DNA of 8,409 nucleotides from Bacillota bacterium (lineage in GTDB: Bacteria; Bacillota; Clostridia; Acetivibrionales; DTU013). The DNA lies in assembly GCA_023415815.1 (NCBI GenBank), contig JAEZJL010000109.1, forward strand, positions 1 through 8,409, read 5' to 3'. Below are positions 1-6,535 of this stretch, one piece after another (positions within the stretch are counted from its first letter, which is position 1; every line of letters starts with the position of its first letter). Below the pieces are notes generated by a model. It saw nothing but the letters and a program-made list of their open reading frames with translations. It was not told the DNA's origin and did no database searches. The position numbers and the translations under genes are program-made.

Positions 1-22
1 AATGAAAGGTATCCTCCGGCAT
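1..22 (-). CDS. Possible first codons of a gene cut by the left window edge
   Basis: On the minus strand an ATG at 22-20 opens a reading frame (M-P-E-D-T-F-H) that leaves the window. An AGGAGG sequence (complement of 27-32) lies only four bases upstream, closer than usual. A second GGAGG (complement of 13-17) could instead serve a start just beyond the edge. A plausible promoter lies upstream at 60-88. Seven residues cannot identify a product. The call rests only on the promoter and ribosome-binding-site arrangement, so it is tentative. Confidence 0.25.
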
Positions 23-59
23 CGGCCCTCCTGTGCAATGTTCGATTGACTCTTTTAAT

Positions 60-88
60 ATCATATACATTTAACCGGGCCATTTAAA
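60..88 (-). promoter_or_regulatory. Candidate sigma-A promoter pointing to the left edge
   Basis: On the minus strand, TTTAAA (83-88, four of six to TTGACA) and TATGAT (60-65, five of six to TATAAT) are separated by exactly 17 bases. The predicted start near 53 would give a leader of about 30 bases to the ATG at 22. A 9-base direct repeat, AACCGGGCC, occurs in the spacer (73-81) and again upstream (108-116). The spacing is convincing but the -35 is weak and the sequence is AT-rich, so a chance match is possible. Confidence 0.35.
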
Positions 89-161
89 TATAGCAAAACG
101 CAGCCGGAACCGGGCCTGACAAAAATAGACGTTTCCGCTGGGAAGGCGCGGAGACCCGCCG

Positions 162-602
162 CTATGCGGATTCCCGCTTATCCACGAACGAATTGTAGGC
201 AACGCCGGCAAATATGAGTATGACGCCGGCGATCTTTCCCGCCGACACGCTCTTGCCGGTCAGAAGGTCTATGATTATGCCGGCCAGAAGCTGTCCTGAA
301 AAGGACAGCAGCGTTACGTAGACCGTGGGCACCTTCGGTATGACAACATTCGTAACCGCCACAACGGCAACGCCTATGCAGCCCCCCAGAAACGCCCATA
401 CGGGGATAGCGCCCAGATTTTTTGCATGGATTGAAAAGGGCAGCCCCAGGACAAGGAAGACCAGGACGGTCGTCGTAAGTCCTGCGATATAGTTGACAAG
501 CGTCCCCTTGAATATGCCTATCCTTTTTGCCAGATGGGCGTTCAAGGCCATTGATGTTATTGTAATGCAGCCGCTCAGCAGAGCCAGCAGGAAAGAAATC
601 AT
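162..602 (-). CDS. DMT-superfamily small membrane transporter, YdcZ/DUF606 type (second of a pair)
   Basis: This 146-residue protein is very hydrophobic, with about five membrane segments (roughly residues 3-24, 33-55, 66-92, 93-114 and 123-139). It belongs by appearance to the YdcZ (DUF606) branch of the drug/metabolite transporter superfamily. It aligns along its length with the protein encoded just upstream at 618-1043: an Asn in TM1 (N21), a GG-x-x-GV stretch and an Asn in TM3, a GQ in TM4 followed by I-D, and FAGVA in the last segment. Lysines and arginines are mostly in the TM1-TM2 loop (K26, R27, K32) and the C-terminus (K, R), which favours N-outside/C-inside, opposite to its partner. 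The ATG at 602 has a GGAG five bases upstream, and 15 bases separate it from the stop of the partner gene. It is probably co-transcribed as the last gene of the nucleoside ABC operon. The substrate is unknown. No convincing terminator follows it. Confidence 0.85.
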   Translation of the reverse strand: MISFLLALLSGCITITSMALNAHLAKRIGIFKGTLVNYIAGLTTTVLVFLVLGLPFSIHAKNLGAIPVWAFLGGCIGVAVVAVTNVVIPKVPTVYVTLLSFSGQLLAGIIIDLLTGKSVSAGKIAGVILIFAGVAYNSFVDKRESA

Positions 603-617
603 ATATTCTCCAACCCC

Positions 618-1043
618 CTATACCAGAACCATGACCGCAACGCCGGCAAAACAAAGGCCGAAGCCTATAAGCTTTTTGGGATTGAACCTGCTTGTTGCCG
701 CTCCGAAGAGGCCGAAATGGTCGATTGCGCAGGACATGGCAGACTGGCCTACAAGTCCGAGCGCCAGTGTCAGCGATACGCCGAGCGACGCGATGCAGAT
801 GTTGTTAAGGTACGTGAGCAGGACTCCGAGTATGCCGCCGCAGAAAAAGATCACAGGCAGCCTGCCGCTGCCTGCAACCGTCTTCTCCCTTTTAAAAACA
901 ACGATCAGAGTAATGGCCGTGATACCTACAATGTGGACGACAAGCACCGAAAACATACTGTCGGTGTAGCCTGCCAGCGTCCCGTTGAAAAAAACCATCA
1001 CCGCTATAAGCGCTCCAATGATTAACGTATATGCCTTGTACAT
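618..1043 (-). CDS. DMT-superfamily small membrane transporter, YdcZ/DUF606 type (first of a pair)
   Basis: This 141-residue protein has about five membrane segments (roughly residues 4-25, 31-50, 62-90, 91-112 and 124-141) and virtually no soluble part. Family features are FFNG in TM1 (N20), a GG-x-LGV stretch followed by YLNN in TM3, VGQS in TM4 and FAGVAV in TM5. All eight Lys/Arg residues (K3; the KREK and R of the TM2-TM3 loop; R, K, K of the TM4-TM5 loop) fall on one predicted side. This predicts N-inside/C-outside, opposite to the next gene product. Half-size DMT proteins usually work as dimers, so a heterodimer with 162-602 is likely (inference). The ATG at 1043 lies behind GGGGATCGGG, nine bases after the stop of the second permease gene, so it reads as part of the nup operon. 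The transported compound and its direction are not shown by the sequence. Confidence 0.85.
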   Translation of the reverse strand: MYKAYTLIIGALIAVMVFFNGTLAGYTDSMFSVLVVHIVGITAITLIVVFKREKTVAGSGRLPVIFFCGGILGVLLTYLNNICIASLGVSLTLALGLVGQSAMSCAIDHFGLFGAATSRFNPKKLIGFGLCFAGVAVMVLV

Positions 1044-1052
1044 CCCGATCCC

Positions 1053-2000
1053 CTATCTCTTTCCGTGGTCAAAGGCCTGGCCTGAAGCTCTCGGCGCCTG
1101 CGATGACTTGGAGAATATGACCAGCGCTATCAATGTGACGACATACGGGAAAACCTTTAAAATAACGCCCGGTATGGTCGAAAGCGCCGGTATGACCTGC
1201 GATACGTTGGCTACAGTGCTGGCAAAGCCGAAGAAGGCCGTAGCGCCGAGAATACCGAGGGGCTTCCACTGGCCGAAAATCAGGGAGGCCAATGCAAGGA
1301 AGCCCAGGCCTGCAACGGTTCCGGTGAATTCGCCGGAATAGGTCACCAGCATGACCGCGCCGCCAAGCCCCGAAAAGGCTCCGGAAATCATGACCGCGGC
1401 GTATCTTATGCGAAATACGTTTATGCCCGCGGAGTCTGCCGCCTGGGGATGCTCGCCGCAGGCGCGCAGTCTCAGGCCGAAGGCGGTCTTATATAATGCA
1501 AACCAGCTGACCGCAAGTATCAGAAGCACAAACCAGGTAGTTCCGTAGGTCTGCGTAAAAAGCAGCTTCCCTATAACCGGAATATCGCTAAGGCCGGGTA
1601 CATCAAACCTGGGGAGTCCGCTCGTTATGCGGATATTTCCGCTGCCTGTCACATTGCGGGCCAGGAATACGGTGAGCGCTCCGGCTATCATGTTTATGGC
1701 CGTGCCGCTGATGACCTGATCCGCGTTGAGGTTTATACTGGCAAAGGCATGCAGCAAAGAAAACAGCGCGCCTGCGAGCATGGCCGCAAACAGGCCGATC
1801 CAGATGCCGTAAACAGGAAGCACCGGCTGCAGCAGCGAAATCGTAAATGCCCCCGTAAAGGAGCCCACCACCATCATTCCTTCAAGACCTATGTTCACGA
1901 CCCCGCTGCGCTCCGAAAAGAGTCCTCCCAGGGCGGTTATAAGAAGGGGTATGGTGTAAGCAACGGCGTATGGAAAAATCTGCTCTATTGTTGTCCACAT
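1053..2000 (-). CDS. nupQ: Nucleoside ABC transporter permease, NupQ/YufQ type
   Basis: This is the second permease of a BMP-type (CUT2-like) nucleoside importer. It is an integral membrane protein of about 315 residues, close to the usual family length. The diagnostic stretch GGLFSERSGVVN-IGLEG follows the first membrane segment (about residues 25-41), and later hydrophobic segments end in a short Lys-rich C-terminal tail. I prefer the ATG at 2000. The sequence before it, AGGTGA (complement of 2009-2014), fits the 16S 3' end with eight bases of spacing, and the resulting N-terminus (M-W-T-T-I-E-Q) matches the short leader common in this family. An in-frame GTG at 2012 would add four residues, but its AAGGAG lies only two bases away. 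With the ATG the gene starts four bases after the stop of the first permease gene; with the GTG they would overlap. It is translated as part of the ATPase-permease-permease unit. Confidence 0.92.
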   Translation of the reverse strand: MWTTIEQIFPYAVAYTIPLLITALGGLFSERSGVVNIGLEGMMVVGSFTGAFTISLLQPVLPVYGIWIGLFAAMLAGALFSLLHAFASINLNADQVISGTAINMIAGALTVFLARNVTGSGNIRITSGLPRFDVPGLSDIPVIGKLLFTQTYGTTWFVLLILAVSWFALYKTAFGLRLRACGEHPQAADSAGINVFRIRYAAVMISGAFSGLGGAVMLVTYSGEFTGTVAGLGFLALASLIFGQWKPLGILGATAFFGFASTVANVSQVIPALSTIPGVILKVFPYVVTLIALVIFSKSSQAPRASGQAFDHGKR

Positions 2001-2004
2001 ATTG

Positions 2005-3072
2005 TCACTCACCTCTCCTTCCCGCTTTTATTCTTTCGATTATTTTCCTTATCAATATACTTGTGGCCGCGAAATAAATGATCGCCGCAATAATCGTATC
2101 CGCTATTTCCGGTGGTATCTTTATCATGGCGTTCATAAAGCCCTTGCCGGAGTATAGTATCCCGAAGAATATCGCGGAGAACAGGGCGCCCACGGGAGAA
2201 TTCGAAGCCAGCAGCGCCACCGCTATACCGTCTATGCCCTGCGAGGGAAGCACCCCGATCTGGATGTTTGTCGCGTTCCCCAGGTACTGCGTGGCTCCGG
2301 CAAGGCCTGCAAGGCCCCCCGATATAAGCATTGAAAGTATGATGCTCCTGTTTACGCTGATGCCGGCGTATTCCGCCGCATACCGGTTGAAGCCCACGGC
2401 CTTCAGCTCGTAGCCCAGGACCGTCCGGTTCAGTATGAAGGCGACTATAATTACGGCGGCTATTGAAAAAAAGATGCCCAGATTGATGTATGAGCCGCCT
2501 AAAAGATTTGTGAGCCACGCCATTTTCAACGAAGCCGCTTCCGGTATGTTCCGCGACTCCGTTTCCAGGAATTCGCCCTTGAAATAGGCCGGAACGGCAT
2601 AATAGACGATCCAGTAGCTGATCCAGTTCAGCATGATGGTGGAAACAACCTCGTGGACGTTGAACCTGGCCTTGAGAAAGCCCGGCAGAAAGCCCCAGAG
2701 AGCGCCGCCGAGGATCGACACGACCACGAGCACAGGGATGAGGACAGGCTTCGGGAGGTCCACGGTCAGAGCCACTGCCGTCGCGCAAAAGCCTCCGAAA
2801 AGCATCTGGCCTGCGGCGCCTATATTGAAAAGTCCGGTTTTAAATGCGAAGGCAACCGATAATCCCGTGAGTATCAAGGGCGTTGCGGTAGCCAGCGTGT
2901 TGCCTATGCGCTCGATGTTCATCAGGCCGCCCTTGAAAAGATAGGTATAGCCGGCAAGGGGATTGTTCCCCGTAAGAAGTATCAGGACAGCTCCCGCCAG
3001 CAATCCGAGGACGACCGCTATCAGCGATACCGCTCCCTGCATCCAGCGAAATCCCTTCAGGTTTGTCTTCAA
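2005..3072 (-). CDS. nupP: Nucleoside ABC transporter permease, NupP/YufP type
   Basis: This is the first permease of the importer, 355 residues, a usual length for the family. The N-terminus has a long membrane segment (about 13-34) followed by GNNPLAGY and a soluble loop, then the family stretch TPLILTGLSVAFAF-KTGLFNIGAAGQ (64-89). Later come GGLAGLAGATQ and GIDGIAVALLAS, typical of this branch. Together with NupQ it would form the membrane channel on which the NupO ATPase sits. The start is a TTG at 3072: a TAA stop lies two codons upstream in the same frame, and a GGGGGG run sits seven bases before the TTG. The alternative is an ATG eleven codons downstream with a poorer binding site. The TTG overlaps the TGA of the ATPase gene (3069-3072), so translational coupling is likely. 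The non-ATG start may limit its output. Confidence 0.93.
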   Translation of the reverse strand: MKTNLKGFRWMQGAVSLIAVVLGLLAGAVLILLTGNNPLAGYTYLFKGGLMNIERIGNTLATATPLILTGLSVAFAFKTGLFNIGAAGQMLFGGFCATAVALTVDLPKPVLIPVLVVVSILGGALWGFLPGFLKARFNVHEVVSTIMLNWISYWIVYYAVPAYFKGEFLETESRNIPEAASLKMAWLTNLLGGSYINLGIFFSIAAVIIVAFILNRTVLGYELKAVGFNRYAAEYAGISVNRSIILSMLISGGLAGLAGATQYLGNATNIQIGVLPSQGIDGIAVALLASNSPVGALFSAIFFGILYSGKGFMNAMIKIPPEIADTIIAAIIYFAATSILIRKIIERIKAGRRGE

Positions 3073-4592
3073 GCCTTATCCCCCCTTCTTATGCCGGTCA
3101 TCATCAAGCCTATTTCATTTTCGTCGGTTTCAGAAGCGTTGACTATTCCAATCAGCTCGCCGTGGCTTACCACCGCGATCCGGTCGGACACGCTCAAAAT
3201 CTCATCCAGCTCGAGCGACACCAGGAGTACGGCCTTGCCGTTGTCCCTCTGCTCTACGAGACGCTTGTGAATGTATTCTATGGAGCCCACGTCCAGTCCC
3301 CTTGTCGGCTGGACCGCTATCAGCAGGTCGGGGTCAAGCTCTATTTCGCGCCCCACGATGGCCTTCTGCTGGTTCCCTCCCGAAAGCGACCTGGCCTGTG
3401 AAACCGCTCCCTGGCCCGCGCGCACGTCGAATTTTTTCATTATCTCTTCGGCATGCCCCCTTATGGCCTCCCTGTTTAGCAGGTAATTTTTGGAATAAGG
3501 CGTTCTGTCGTATATTTCAATAACCATGTTGTCCTCAATGGAAAAGTCCAGCACAAGCCCTCTCTTCTGGCGGTCTTCCGGTATATGCGCCATTCCCGAC
3601 CTGATGCGCGAGCGGACCTGCGCATGGGTAATGTCGCTCTCCTTGAGAAAAACCCTTCCGCCAGCGGCGTGCCTGAGTCCTGTCACAGCTTCCACCAGCT
3701 CGGTCTGGCCGTTGCCCTCCACACCGGCGACGCCCACGATCTCTCCCGAGCGTACCTCCAGCGAGAAGCCTTTCAGTCCCATAACCTTTCTGTTGTTCAA
3801 AACCGAGAGGTCCTCAAGCTTCAGAATCACTTCCCCGGCTTTCCTGTACTGCTTGTCCACCGTGAAGGAAACCTGCCTTCCGACCATCATCTCGGCCATC
3901 CGGGCCTCGTCGGTGGCGTTTACGTCCACGGTGCCTATGAGCTTGCCGCGCCGGATGACCGTGCAGCGGTCCGCGGCAGCCTTTATCTCTTTTAGCTTAT
4001 GGGTGATCAGGATAATGGATTTGCCTTCGCTTATAAGGCTCTTCATTATTTTGATAAGGTCCTGAATCTCCTGCGGCGTAAGCACAGAGGTAGGCTCGTC
4101 CAGTATAAGAATCTCGGCGTTGCGGTACAGCATCTTGAGGATCTCCACCCTTTGCTGCATCCCTACCGAGATGTCCTCTATCTTCGCATAAGGGTCGACA
4201 TCCAGGCCATAGCGCTCCGACAGCTCCTTGATGCGCTTCGCCGCGGATTTCACGTCAATTGTGAGCCCGTTGCCGGGCTCCATGCCCAATATGATGTTCT
4301 CGGTTACGGTGAAGTTGTGCACCAGCTTGAAATGCTGGTGGACCATTCCTATGCCGAGCTCGTTGGCGATATTCGGATTCTGGATGCGGACTTCCTTCCC
4401 ATGCATGCGGATAGAGCCGCTGTCAGCCTGGTACAGGCCGAAAAGAATGCTCATCAGCGTCGATTTCCCCGCCCCGTTCTCGCCGAGAAGAGCATGTATT
4501 TCACCTTTTTTTAGATTCAGGGTTATATCGTCGTTAGCCACAATACCCGGGAATTCCTTGCGGATATTGAGCATTTCCACGACATATTCCAT
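3069..4592 (-). CDS. nupO: Double-domain ABC ATPase of a nucleoside importer, NupO/YufO type
   Basis: This 507-residue cytoplasmic protein has two fused nucleotide-binding domains, as in RbsA/MglA-like and NupO proteins, and powers import through NupP and NupQ. Domain 1 has Walker A GENGAGKST (37-45), Q-loop Q86, the atypical signature ISVGMQQRVE (141-150), Walker B ILILDEP (161-167) and switch His198. Domain 2 is degenerate: the Walker A Lys is Gln (GNGQT, 293-297), the Walker B Asp-Glu is Val-Gln (LLIAVQPTRGLD, 423-434), and Leu460 replaces the switch His. It keeps a good LSGGNQQ signature (403-409). Only one of the two composite ATP sites therefore looks catalytic, a pattern known in this family. 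The ATG at 4592 follows GGGGGGAG at seven bases. The gene lies 141 bases after the lipoprotein gene, with a terminator and a possible promoter between, and overlaps nupP by four bases. Confidence 0.95.
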   Translation of the reverse strand: MEYVVEMLNIRKEFPGIVANDDITLNLKKGEIHALLGENGAGKSTLMSILFGLYQADSGSIRMHGKEVRIQNPNIANELGIGMVHQHFKLVHNFTVTENIILGMEPGNGLTIDVKSAAKRIKELSERYGLDVDPYAKIEDISVGMQQRVEILKMLYRNAEILILDEPTSVLTPQEIQDLIKIMKSLISEGKSIILITHKLKEIKAAADRCTVIRRGKLIGTVDVNATDEARMAEMMVGRQVSFTVDKQYRKAGEVILKLEDLSVLNNRKVMGLKGFSLEVRSGEIVGVAGVEGNGQTELVEAVTGLRHAAGGRVFLKESDITHAQVRSRIRSGMAHIPEDRQKRGLVLDFSIEDNMVIEIYDRTPYSKNYLLNREAIRGHAEEIMKKFDVRAGQGAVSQARSLSGGNQQKAIVGREIELDPDLLIAVQPTRGLDVGSIEYIHKRLVEQRDNGKAVLLVSLELDEILSVSDRIAVVSHGELIGIVNASETDENEIGLMMTGIRRGDKA

Positions 4593-4651
4593 TTTTTCTC
4601 CCCCCTATATTCAATTTAAAAGCTTCAGGGATCATAAACAGTACAGACACA

Positions 4652-4657
4652 ATTATA
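4652..4657 (-). promoter_or_regulatory. Perfect TATAAT hexamer upstream of the ATPase gene
   Basis: Between the terminator at 4684-4720 and the ATPase start at 4592, the minus strand carries a perfect -10 hexamer TATAAT. The predicted start near 4645 gives a leader of about 53 bases. No good -35 is found at 16-18 bases (the best, TATATT at 4675-4680, matches two of six), and there is no TGn extension. It may be a secondary, activator-dependent promoter feeding nupO, nupP, nupQ and the DMT pair, or chance in AT-rich DNA. Confidence 0.4.
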
Positions 4658-4683
4658 CTAAACATTTGAATCCGAATATAGTA

Positions 4684-4720
4684 CAAAAAAAAGAAAAAAG
4701 ACGGAAAATCCGTCTTCTTT
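4684..4720 (-). terminator. Rho-independent terminator after the lipoprotein gene
   Basis: Read on the minus strand, AAGACGGA-TTT-TCCGTCTT (complement of 4698-4716) is a perfect 8-bp stem with a 3-base loop. It is followed at once by a run of T broken only by one C (complement of 4684-4697). It lies 14 bases after the TAG of the lipoprotein gene and before the ATPase gene. It should end most transcripts there, leaving the binding protein more abundant than the rest of the transporter, as is common for ABC importers. Confidence 0.9.
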
Positions 4721-4733
4721 CAACAAATAGGTT

Positions 4734-5819
4734 CTACTTAATCAGGCTCCCCTGTTCGGCCGCAACCGTTATTTCGCCGGACTGGATCCTCTTGAATACA
4801 TCACCGGCCTTTTTAACCGCGTCGTCGCTGAGGTTCGGGTTCTTATCCGGTATGCCTGTACCATTGTTCTTTGCATCAAAGGTAAGGGTCTTGCCACCCT
4901 GGAACTTGCCGTCCTTTTCGTCCTTTACCATGTCATAGGTAGCCTGGCCCACCTTCTTCATTGCAGAAGTCAGTATAATGGACTTGCCCGAAGTCTCGTC
5001 ATACACGCCGTCCGGGAACTGATCGACGTCAACGCCTATTACCCATGCTTCCTTGCCTGCCTTCGCGCGGGTCTTGGCCTCGTTGATAGCTCCGACGCCG
5101 ACTCCGCCTGCCGCTGCGAATATCGCCTTAACGCCCTTGTCAAACATTCCGGCAGCCAGCTGCTGTCCTGCCGCAACGTTGTCGAAGGAGCCCTGGTATA
5201 CAACATTTTCAGCCTTCATGGTTATCTTTGTGCCAAAATTAGTATTCGCATAGTTCACGCCCTGCTGGAAGCCCCAGTTGTACTTTTGTACAGCCGGTAT
5301 TTCCATACCGCCTATGAAGCCGAACTCGCCCTCTTTCAGCTGGACAGCCGCCGCCACGCCCGCTACAAAGCCGGGTTCCTGCTCTGCAAAAAAGATGGCT
5401 ACGGTATTGGAGCCCACCACGGAATTGCCTTTTTCATCTGCCGGGCTGGCGTCTATCAGGACAAACTTCGCGTCTTTATACTTGTCCTGCGCCTTGAAAA
5501 TGGCTGTGGAGAACTTATAGCCCGGGCATACGATGAATTTGAAGCCCGCGTCGTAGAGATTTCCGATTTCCTTTGAATAATCGGCTTCAGTAGTCCCTGT
5601 GGGTTTGAGGTATTTGGTCTCGAAACCGAATTCGCCGCCTGCCTTCTGAAGACCCTCCCAGGTCCCCTGGTTGAAGGACTTGTCGTCAATGGTACCCGCG
5701 TCGGTTACCATACCGAGCTTTACAGCCCCGCCTGCTCCCGCGCCTCCCGCGCCGCAGCCGGCAAGCAGCGCCGTTGCCATGACCGCCGTGAGTACAATTG
5801 CAATTACCTTTTTAAACAT
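4734..5819 (-). CDS. nupN: BMP-family nucleoside-binding lipoprotein
   Basis: This is a 361-residue substrate-binding lipoprotein of the BmpA/Med/PnrA family, the extracellular receptor of the NupOPQ importer. It has a type II signal peptide: Lys3-Lys4, a hydrophobic core 5-18, lipobox LAGC with the modified Cys at 22, then a Gly/Ala-rich tether (23-32). The mature part carries the family landmarks in order: GMVTD-AGTIDDKSFNQ (36-51), QEPGFVAG (147-154), GFIGGMEIP (167-175), a YQGSFDN-type stretch (208-214), AAAGGVGVG (235-243) and IGVDVDQ (261-267). Aspartates in the first and last of these contact the nucleoside in characterised relatives. Family members bind purine or other nucleosides; which one is bound here cannot be read from sequence. 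The ATG at 5819 has AGGAGG nine bases upstream. The gene has its own promoter at 5874-5902 and a terminator directly after it. Confidence 0.95.
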   Translation of the reverse strand: MFKKVIAIVLTAVMATALLAGCGAGGAGAGGAVKLGMVTDAGTIDDKSFNQGTWEGLQKAGGEFGFETKYLKPTGTTEADYSKEIGNLYDAGFKFIVCPGYKFSTAIFKAQDKYKDAKFVLIDASPADEKGNSVVGSNTVAIFFAEQEPGFVAGVAAAVQLKEGEFGFIGGMEIPAVQKYNWGFQQGVNYANTNFGTKITMKAENVVYQGSFDNVAAGQQLAAGMFDKGVKAIFAAAGGVGVGAINEAKTRAKAGKEAWVIGVDVDQFPDGVYDETSGKSIILTSAMKKVGQATYDMVKDEKDGKFQGGKTLTFDAKNNGTGIPDKNPNLSDDAVKKAGDVFKRIQSGEITVAAEQGSLIK

Positions 5820-5873
5820 TCTCTTTTTCCTCCTGTTATTAATTAAATGAAATTACCATAATCTACACATAAT

Positions 5874-5902
5874 ACTATATAAAAAAACTGGGCTTGTTTC
5901 AA
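5874..5902 (-). promoter_or_regulatory. Sigma-A promoter of the nucleoside transporter operon
   Basis: On the minus strand, TTGAAA (5897-5902) and TATAGT (5874-5879) each match five of six consensus positions and are exactly 17 bases apart. Transcription would start near 5867, leaving a leader of about 48 bases with AGGAGG at 5829-5834. The leader is too short for a purine riboswitch, and no riboswitch core is visible. Confidence 0.75.
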
Positions 5903-5916
5903 TAAGGAAAACAATT

Positions 5917-5934
5917 ATATTTACAAATAAATAT
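5917..5934. repeat. AT-rich inverted repeat in the divergent promoter region
   Basis: ATATTT-ACAAAT-AAATAT is a perfect 6-6-6 inverted repeat. It is centred about 59 bases upstream of the predicted lipoprotein transcript start and about 50 bases upstream of the -10 of the divergent sporulation unit. It could be a regulator site or an UP-like element. In such AT-rich sequence it may also be fortuitous. Confidence 0.25.
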
Positions 5935-5972
5935 TCTCCTGAATTTTATGTTAAATATGCATCTGCTTAATT

Positions 5973-5982
5973 GGTTATACTA
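5973..5982 (+). promoter_or_regulatory. Candidate -10 element of the DUF2953-gerW unit (sigma-A or forespore sigma)
   Basis: GGTTATACTA lies 30 bases before the ATG at 6012. It contains TATACT (5976-5981, five of six to the sigma-A -10). It also fits the forespore sigma-F -10 pattern GGnRAnAnTW at all fixed positions but one. Neither a good sigma-A -35 nor a good sigma-F -35 is seen at normal spacing. B. subtilis gerW is forespore-expressed, which makes the sigma-F reading worth noting. Confidence 0.4.
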
Positions 5983-6011
5983 TTGCAGAAACAACCTGTC
6001 AGGAGGGTCTC

Positions 6012-6533
6012 ATGGGCGTAATTTATTTACTGCTGCTCTTGGTAGCCGTTTTGCTCATACTGGCATTCACTGTGGCGTTAAGGGCCGCCTTCAGCTTTGA
6101 TACCGACAGCGGGCGCGTCAATCTGACCTTGCTGTGGCTTTATCCCTTTTTCAAGGCAACCGTTGAGGGCAGCCCTTCCGGCCCGCTTCTGAAAATTTTC
6201 ATATTCAAAGGGAGAGTACGCGAGCGCCTGCTCGCGCCCGGCGCTGCGGACAAGGGTAACGGAGGCGTAAGGCTCTTTAATGCCATAAAGCCGGAAAATA
6301 TACAAGTACATGCGGATTACGGCTTCAGCGACCCGTTCCTTACGGGAGCCGCATGCGCTGCGGCAAACGCCGTTTCAAGCTATGCCGGTACGGCTTCGCT
6401 GAGCCACAGCCCGGATTTTGCTTCGGGCAGAGACTATGTGCGGATGGACGCGGCCGCAGGGATAAATGTGGGGAACGCGCTTATAAGGCTGATCAGGTCA
6501 AAATCAAATTTTAACGGACGAAAGGAGAAATAA
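6012..6533 (+). CDS. DUF2953 (YtfI-like) membrane-anchored protein
   Basis: This 173-residue protein has one strong N-terminal membrane segment (about residues 4-24) and a soluble remainder. The family signature is the stretch V-H-A-D-YGFSDPFLTG (99-112), which matches the YG-x-x-DP-x-x-TG core of DUF2953 proteins. It appears somewhat shorter than the B. subtilis relative YtfI, mostly through a compact middle region. The function of the family is unknown; its constant feature is its position next to gerW/ytfJ, as here. The ATG at 6012 follows AGGAGG (6001-6006) at five bases. The stop is two bases before the gerW start, so the two are surely co-transcribed and probably translationally coupled. 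A role in spore formation or germination is an inference from this neighbourhood. Confidence 0.85.
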   Translation: MGVIYLLLLLVAVLLILAFTVALRAAFSFDTDSGRVNLTLLWLYPFFKATVEGSPSGPLLKIFIFKGRVRERLLAPGAADKGNGGVRLFNAIKPENIQVHADYGFSDPFLTGAACAAANAVSSYAGTASLSHSPDFASGRDYVRMDAAAGINVGNALIRLIRSKSNFNGRKEK

Positions 6534-6535
6534 AC

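Noticed and set aside
100..161. Possible terminator after the last DMT gene
   Set aside because: CCGG repeats and short stems occur, but no stem longer than 4 bp with a following T-run was found on the minus strand.
4228..4938. Long open plus-strand frame (236 codons) across the ATPase and lipoprotein gene ends
   Set aside because: It lies antisense to two well-recognised genes and crosses a terminator, and its product shows no family features. It is a shadow frame.
5820..5867. Purine riboswitch in the nup leader
   Set aside because: The predicted leader is only about 48 bases, and neither the conserved loop sequences nor the three-stem layout is present.
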